From Clostridia bacterium (GTDB taxonomy: Bacteria > Bacillota > Clostridia > Christensenellales > CAG-314): a DNA stretch of 48,873 nt. The stretch spans positions 1-48,873 of the forward strand of contig CAAGHL010000062.1 of assembly GCA_900769665.1 (NCBI GenBank), in the 5' to 3' direction. The notes beneath the pieces were generated by a model, which was not told the DNA's origin, searched no databases, and saw nothing but the letters and a program-made list of their open reading frames with translations. Positions within the stretch are counted from its first letter, which is position 1. The number at the start of each line of letters is the position of its first letter. The translations under genes were made by a program, and so were the position numbers. Below are positions 44,861 to 48,873 of the stretch, one piece after another.

Positions 44861-44987
44861 AACCCCGACCTATTGCTCAGCCGAGCCGCTGACCTTGCGG
44901 CGAACGTCCTCGCATCTATGCCTTCCCCTGCCATTGGGGAAACAAGAGCGTCTTTTGCGAGTATTACGAATCAATTGCTCTTCCGAC
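44840..44987 (-). pseudogene. tRNA-Thr pseudogene interrupted by 87 bases
   Basis: Minus strand: 44963-44987 matches part of the D arm and the anticodon arm (CGT) of the intact tRNA-Thr; then 87 unrelated bases (44876-44962); then 44840-44875 matches the rest, from the anticodon stem to CCA, with one G missing in the T stem. The acceptor 5' half is lost. The insert can form hairpins CTCGC/GCGAG, TTCCCC/GGGGAA and GCCGC/GCGGC. It is too short for a group I intron. Confidence 0.75.
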
Positions 44988-44993
44988 GTTGTT

Positions 44994-45027
44994 GAAAAAA
45001 ATAACGGAAGAGAATTTATCTCTTCCG
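44994..45027 (-). terminator. Terminator of tRNA-Thr
   Basis: CGGAAGAGA/TCTCTTCCG-type stem (45005-45027) followed in minus-strand RNA by TTATTTTTTTC. Confidence 0.88.
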
Positions 45028-45029
45028 CT

Positions 45030-45105
45030 TGGTGCTGGCGAAGGGAATCGAACCCCCGACCTATTGATTACGAATCAATTGCTCTACCGACTGAGCCACG
45101 CCAGC
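45030..45105 (-). tRNA. tRNA-Thr, anticodon CGT
   Basis: A complete 76-base cloverleaf. Acceptor GCTGGCG/CGCCAGC, anticodon stem ATTGA/TCAAT with loop TTCGTAA (anticodon CGT, Thr ACG), T loop TTCGATT and encoded CCA. Two decayed relatives lie to its left. Confidence 0.96.
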
Positions 45106-45128
45106 ATATTATTTTTAATTGCCTAAAT

Positions 45129-45157
45129 ATTATATCAAATCAAAACACAAATGTCAA
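45129..45157 (-). promoter_or_regulatory. Promoter of tRNA-Thr
   Basis: Perfect TTGACA (45152-45157), a 17-base spacer and perfect TATAAT (45129-45134), about 24 bases before the tRNA. Confidence 0.88.
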
Positions 45158-45293
45158 AGAATATCGACTAAATTTTTTGATACTTTTCAAAATTTTTCTT
45201 TATTACTGTTTTTCCGATCCCCGCAATAGCACTTCTCTGTCTTTTATTCAATTCTCATTTCACCCAAAACCGATAAACTCCCAAAATAATTTT

Positions 45294-45350
45294 GGTAAAC
45301 TATCATCAAAAACTTGCCAAAAGCACTGCAAAAGTGGTAAAATACATCAA
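45294..45350 (+). promoter_or_regulatory. nadE promoter flanked by direct repeats
   Basis: TTGCCA (45314-45319), an 18-base spacer and TAAAAT (45338-45343). GGTAAACTATCATCAA (45294-45309) and GGTAAAATACATCAA (45336-45350) are direct repeats 42 bases apart, one upstream of -35 and one over -10. The spacer holds the dyad CACT/AGTG. These are candidate sites for the HTH of the encoded protein. Confidence 0.55.
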
Positions 45351-45402
45351 GAATACTTATTTGCCGACAGCAACGTCTTTCGGCAGTTTTACAGGTGCAT
45401 AT

Positions 45403-47541
45403 ATGACGACAAAACAAACGGTGGAACGACTTAACCAACTGAAAAAGCAACAAGGACTTACGCTATCCGACCTTGCCGCACGCACGGGCTTGGCGCAGGG
45501 CACAATCAACAAAATCATGAGCGGCGCATTGCAACGCATCAAACAGGACAAGTTGGAGCTACTTGCCAACGCACTCAACGTCGACGTGCAATACCTCACC
45601 AACGAAAACTACGTAATGCCCACTCCGCGCAAGGTACGCTTCGGCATGCTGACGGTTGCGTGCATTTCCCCCGCGCTGAAGGTAGGCGACGTGCGCTACA
45701 ACGCCGAACAAATCGTCATGCGCGCCCAACAAGCCGCCGCCGACGGAGTAAAGTTGGCACTCTTCCCCGAGCTTTGCATTACGGGCTACTGCTGCGACGA
45801 TCTCTTCTTCCTCGGCACGCTCCGCACCGCCGCTTACGAAGGGTTGGACTACATTTGCAACCGCCTTGCCGCGCTCGACATCGTTGTTGTGGTAGGCTTG
45901 CCCGTCATGTCCTCGCACGGGGCGATGTTCAATGCCGCCGCTGTCGTTTATCACGGCGAAGTGTTGGGTTTTGTCCCCAAGGAAAACCTGCCCAACTACA
46001 ACGAGTTTTACGAAAAGCGCGTATTTACCCCTGCCATCGCCGACATAGATTTCGTCACTTTCCGCAACAAAAAAGTCCCGTTCGGCACGGACATCCTGTT
46101 TGTGGACGAGCTTTGCCCCGAACTGCGCTTTGCCGTGGAAATTTGCGAGGACGTGTGGGTATTTGACAGTCCGTCCGGTCGTCACTCCGCCGCCGGCGCC
46201 AACCTGATACTCAACTTGTCTGCAAGCAACGAAACCATTGTCAAAGCCGACTACCGCAAAAAAATGATAGAGATCCAGTCGGCAAAAACGGGCAGTGTGT
46301 ACATGTACACCTCATCCGGTCCCGACGAGTCCACCACCGGCACGGTGTTTTCCGCACACGACATGATTTGCGAAAACGGCGAAATGATTGCCGAAGCGCA
46401 ACCATTCACCACAGGCTACGCCCAAGCGCAAATAGACCTCGGCTACATCGAAAACGAGCGTGCGCGCATGTGCCACAGCGTAACAAGCGACCACATGACG
46501 GTCACCTTTGCGTTGGAACCCGACGCCAAAGCAACGCGAGTGTACAGCGCAACGCCATTTGTCCCCACCGACCCGACGGAGCTTGCCAAACGCGGCGAGC
46601 GCGCACTAACCATCCTTTCCTACGGCTTGCGCAAGCGCATACAGCACACCAACGCCGCCAAGGTGGTTATCGGCGTAAGCGGCGGCACGGACAGCAGTCT
46701 TGCGCTACTTGTTGCCGCACGTGCAATGAAGTTGCTTTCCCGCCCGGCAACAGACATCATCTCCGTCACCATGCCTTGCTTCGGCACTACCGAGCGCACG
46801 CTAAACAACTCCGTTGCGCTTGCCAAGGCTCTCGGCACGGAAATACGCAAAATCGACATCTCCGCATCCGTCAAACAGCACCTTGCCGACATCGGACACG
46901 ATCTATCCGTCACCGACACCACCTACGAAAACGCCCAAGCACGCGAACGCACACAAGTGCTGATGGACATTGCCAATGCCGAAAACGGTCTTGTACTCGG
47001 CACGGGCGATATGTCGGAACTTGCTCTCGGTTGGGCAACCTTCAACGGCGACCAAATGTCCATGTACGGCGTAAATGCATCCGTCCCCAAAACGCTTGTG
47101 CGCGCGTTGCTCCGCTACGAAGCCGAACGCCTAGGCGGTACTGCCGAAACGGTAATAAAGGACGTAATCGCCACCCCCGTCAGCCCCGAGCTGTTGCCGC
47201 CCAAAGCCGACAACACCATTGCGCAAGTGACCGAAGACCTTGTAGGTCCCTACGAGTTGCACGACTACTTCCTGTTTATGCTCATCCGCAAATGCTTTAC
47301 CCCCTCCAAGGTGTACGAGCTTTGCCGCCTAAGCTTTGCAGGCAAGTACTCCGACCAAGAAATCTACAAGTGGCTACGCAAGTTTATTTGGAGATTTTTC
47401 TCGCAACAATTCAAGCGCGGATGCTCCCCCGACAGCGTGCGCCTAGGCTCCGTCGACCTATCCAAATACGGACACCGCATGCCGTCCGACGCAAGTTGCC
47501 AAGCTTGGCTAAACGACCTTGACCAACACGTCAAGTTTTAG
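45403..47541 (+). CDS. nadE: Glutamine-dependent NAD+ synthetase with N-terminal Cro/CI-type HTH
   Basis: Makes NAD+ from nicotinate adenine dinucleotide, ATP and glutamine. It has 712 residues, about 70 more than usual. Residues 1-66 are an XRE helix-turn-helix (LSDLAARTGLAQGTINKIMSG at 21-41). The nitrilase-type amidase follows with its triad Glu123, Lys193 and Cys248, and then the synthetase domain with ATP loop SGGTDSS (426-432). The frame is open through the junction, and the internal Met72 has no ribosome site, so a true fusion is favoured. ATG at 45403 follows AGGTG. DNA binding by a NAD enzyme would parallel NadR of enteric bacteria; that is inference. trmB follows after 20 bases. Confidence 0.92.
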   Translation: MTTKQTVERLNQLKKQQGLTLSDLAARTGLAQGTINKIMSGALQRIKQDKLELLANALNVDVQYLTNENYVMPTPRKVRFGMLTVACISPALKVGDVRYNAEQIVMRAQQAAADGVKLALFPELCITGYCCDDLFFLGTLRTAAYEGLDYICNRLAALDIVVVVGLPVMSSHGAMFNAAAVVYHGEVLGFVPKENLPNYNEFYEKRVFTPAIADIDFVTFRNKKVPFGTDILFVDELCPELRFAVEICEDVWVFDSPSGRHSAAGANLILNLSASNETIVKADYRKKMIEIQSAKTGSVYMYTSSGPDESTTGTVFSAHDMICENGEMIAEAQPFTTGYAQAQIDLGYIENERARMCHSVTSDHMTVTFALEPDAKATRVYSATPFVPTDPTELAKRGERALTILSYGLRKRIQHTNAAKVVIGVSGGTDSSLALLVAARAMKLLSRPATDIISVTMPCFGTTERTLNNSVALAKALGTEIRKIDISASVKQHLADIGHDLSVTDTTYENAQARERTQVLMDIANAENGLVLGTGDMSELALGWATFNGDQMSMYGVNASVPKTLVRALLRYEAERLGGTAETVIKDVIATPVSPELLPPKADNTIAQVTEDLVGPYELHDYFLFMLIRKCFTPSKVYELCRLSFAGKYSDQEIYKWLRKFIWRFFSQQFKRGCSPDSVRLGSVDLSKYGHRMPSDASCQAWLNDLDQHVKF

Positions 47542-47561
47542 CCGCGGACAGGAGAATACCT

Positions 47562-48233
47562 ATGAGAATGAGATACAAAAAGCACCTCGAAGAACGCATG
47601 GATGCCATATCCGACGTGCTGTTGCACCGCGAGGTGGAAGAGTTTTACCGACTTACCGAGGAAGAAAAGAACTTTGTCGTCGATCCGCGCGAAGTTTTCG
47701 GCAACGACAATCCGCTTTACCTCGAGCTTGGGTGCGGCAAGGGCGCATTTGCCATACAATCGGCACAGCTACACCCCGACCGCAACTACATTGCGCTAGA
47801 AAAACTTTCCAACGTCATCGTCGTTGCGTGCGAACAAGCGCAAAACCTGCAACTTGCCAACCTACGCTTCCTCAATTGCCGTGCCGAGAACCTACTCTAC
47901 TACCTACCGCGCGGCTCGGTGACGGAAATTTTGCTCAACTTCAGCTGCCCCTTTCCCAAGAAAACCTACGCCAATCGCCGACTAACCTCACCCAACTACC
48001 TTGCCATATACAAGCAACTACTAGTCAAGGACGGCATAATTCGTCAAAAAACCGACGATAAACCATTCTTCGACTACTCCGTAGAAACGCTTGCCGCCAA
48101 CGGCTTTGATGTGTACGACGTCGACTACAACCTGCCTGCCGACGCCGACGGCAACATAGTGACAGAGTACGAGTCCAAATTCCGCGCTATCGGCAAGCCT
48201 ATTTACGCATTGAAAGCCAAGATTGAAGAGTAA
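47562..48233 (+). CDS. trmB: tRNA (guanine-46-N7)-methyltransferase
   Basis: SAM-dependent enzyme forming m7G46 in the tRNA variable loop, 223 residues. YLELGCGKGAF near residue 53 binds SAM and IRQKTDDKPFFDYS near residue 165 is typical of TrmB. The family signature FxDPWPKKRHxKRRL reads NFSCPFPKKTYANRRL here: the conserved Asp is Cys (codon TGC) and Trp-Arg-His are changed, so activity or specificity may differ. AGGAG precedes the ATG. It is the second gene after nadE. Confidence 0.9.
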   Translation: MRMRYKKHLEERMDAISDVLLHREVEEFYRLTEEEKNFVVDPREVFGNDNPLYLELGCGKGAFAIQSAQLHPDRNYIALEKLSNVIVVACEQAQNLQLANLRFLNCRAENLLYYLPRGSVTEILLNFSCPFPKKTYANRRLTSPNYLAIYKQLLVKDGIIRQKTDDKPFFDYSVETLAANGFDVYDVDYNLPADADGNIVTEYESKFRAIGKPIYALKAKIEE

Positions 48234-48263
48234 GTTTTGTTTTTTTTTCATAATGATATGCTT

Positions 48264-48306
48264 ACGGGGAAGGGGAAACTTTTTTAAAAGGTTTCCCCTT
48301 CCCCGT
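48264..48306 (+). terminator. Large hairpin after trmB
   Basis: A perfect 16-bp stem (48264-48279 with 48291-48306) and an 11-base loop. No T run follows, but one (48240-48248) precedes it, so it could terminate either strand or be an intergenic palindromic repeat. Confidence 0.55.
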
Positions 48307-48405
48307 ACCCCTACCCTTTCAAAAACTTTGAGTAGAGGAAAAAATAGGTGTAAAAAAATTCGTCTTCGCAAAGTTTTACTATAACGCAAAACGACATAAA
48401 AACAC

Positions 48406-48434
48406 TTGAAATAATGTTTATTTTATATTACAAT
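48406..48434 (+). promoter_or_regulatory. Promoter of a short transcript
   Basis: TTGAAA (48406-48411), a 17-base spacer and TACAAT (48429-48434). A terminator lies 110 bases downstream, so the product would be about 105-110 bases. Confidence 0.65.
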
Positions 48435-48500
48435 GTAATTAACAAACAAAAAAACAAGTATTACTAACATTGACATACTCTCGACGGGAGGTATCCGCCT

Positions 48501-48551
48501 ATGAAATTCTTTCAGCGCAAAGGAAACGATTTTTCCTTGCGCTTTTTTTAA
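48501..48551 (+). CDS. Possible 16-residue leader peptide or small-RNA body
   Basis: MKFFQRKGNDFSLRFF, preceded by GGGAGG at nine bases. The last codons run through a terminator hairpin and its T run, and the stop codon is at its end. Five of 16 residues are Phe, but part of that comes from the T run. It may be an attenuation leader, or the whole unit a small RNA and the ORF chance. Confidence 0.3.
   Translation: MKFFQRKGNDFSLRFF
48515..48549 (+). terminator. Terminator inside the leader ORF
   Basis: GCGCAAAGGAAA pairs with TTTCCTTGCGC (one bulge) and is followed by seven T. Confidence 0.85.
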
Positions 48552-48589
48552 CCGATTGTAAACTTTTTTGAGATTTTTTTATTTTTTAC

Positions 48590-48616
48590 GCAACCAAGAC
48601 GATTTTTTGTTGTCTA
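48590..48616 (+). promoter_or_regulatory. ECF-type promoter
   Basis: GCAACC (48590-48595), 15 bases, then TGTCTA (48611-48616). This resembles promoters read by ECF-like sigma factors and lies directly before such a gene, so autoregulation is likely. Confidence 0.5.
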
Positions 48617-48656
48617 TATAGGTGAAAGGACGTTGCGCACAGAAAGGAGAAAGGGT

Positions 48657-48853
48657 ATGAACGATCAAGAAATCATTGCTTTATTTTGGGCGAAAAAAGA
48701 AACGGCAATATCGGCTACGGCGGATAAATACGGCAACTACTGCCACACCATCGCTTACAATATTTTGTACAACCGTTTGGATGCGGAAGAATGCGTAAAC
48801 GATACATATTTAGGGGCTTGGAACAGTATTCCGCCAAAAGCCGAAAATATTGT
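48657..48853 (+). CDS. ECF-like sigma-70 family factor, 3' truncated
   Basis: The first 65 residues of a clostridial-type RNA polymerase sigma factor: MNDQEIIALFWAKKE, KYGNYCHTIAYNIL and LDAEECVNDTYLGAWNSIPP (region 2, which melts and binds the -10 element). AAGGAG precedes the ATG. The genuine sequence ends at 48853, where adapter sequence begins; region 4 and any anti-sigma partner are missing. Confidence 0.85.
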
Positions 48854-48873
48854 AGATCGGAAGAGCACACGTC
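48854..48873. other. Illumina adapter read-through
   Basis: AGATCGGAAGAGCACACGTC is the start of the common TruSeq adapter. It is an artefact of sequencing and not part of the genome. Confidence 0.97.

Larger units (their letters stand above)
48234..48656. other. Intergenic region with small transcription unit
   Basis: Holds a T run and a large hairpin after trmB, a promoter, a possible leader peptide with a terminator, and an ECF-type promoter; each is listed separately. Confidence 0.5.

Noticed and set aside
44876..44962. Group I intron in the tRNA
   Set aside because: 87 bases is far below the size of a catalytic core, and the tRNA copy has also lost its acceptor half.
44817..45434. A 205-codon plus-strand frame over the tRNA region
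   Set aside because: It is the antisense of tRNA-Thr sequences, a well-known false frame.
1..48873. Prophage, insertion sequence or CRISPR-Cas system
   Set aside because: No transposase, integrase, phage structural gene, cas gene or repeat-spacer array is seen.

Overview
The window looks like one whole contig from a metagenome assembly: its last 20 bases (48854-48873) are an Illumina adapter read-through. The gene content points to an uncultured low-to-mid GC Bacillota of the class Clostridia, possibly Christensenellales-like (inference only, no rRNA is present). The grounds are a dcw cell-division cluster headed by mraZ, the clostridial glgC-glgD-glgA glycogen operon, AAGGAG-type ribosome binding sites, TTGACA/TATAAT promoters, a meso-diaminopimelate-type MurE (DNPR motif), and Rrf2-IscS-IscU iron-sulphur assembly. 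Most genes lie on the minus strand.

Layout. 1-9.3 kb: phosphoglycerate kinase, a Na/Pi cotransporter, a glycosyltransferase with a divergent ferritin-like protein, a small unknown protein, two metallophosphoesterases, an alpha/beta hydrolase and tRNA-Val(CAC). 9.4-13.2 kb: glycogen synthesis (glgC, glgD, glgA). 13.4-20.4 kb: yhbY, a strongly structured intergenic stretch, obgE, a GltD-like flavoprotein, nth, a DUF3343 sulphur/selenium-carrier-like protein, a divergent cysteine desulfurase-like enzyme, and two unknown genes sharing a palindromic promoter. 20.6-37.7 kb: a CvpA-like membrane protein and then, read from mraZ downwards, mraZ-rsmH-ftsL-like-pbp-murE-mraY-murD-ftsW-murA, a terminator, and ftsQ-ftsA-ftsZ-asnS. 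This cluster makes lipid-linked peptidoglycan precursor and the divisome, but murF, murG, murC and murB are absent from it. 38.3-44.3 kb: a large M3-like peptidase lipoprotein, ruvX with a DUF1292 protein carrying a Cys/His-rich tail, a 40-residue protein, and rrf2-iscS-iscU. 44.5-45.1 kb: a decayed tRNA-Thr array beside one intact tRNA-Thr(CGT). 45.3-48.9 kb: an NAD+ synthetase with an N-terminal Cro/CI-type helix-turn-helix, trmB, a possible small RNA, and the start of an ECF-like sigma factor cut by the contig end.

The most unusual items are the HTH-NadE fusion with paired repeats in its own promoter; a 139-bp element with 20-bp perfect terminal inverted repeats between the pbp gene and murE; a hairpin-rich stretch at 13.9-14.15 kb; the interrupted tRNA-Thr remnant; a 21-bp motif shared by intergenic regions; and -10 boxes placed so that nth and ruvX mRNAs would be leaderless. 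All functions are inferred from sequence by eye; no database search was run.
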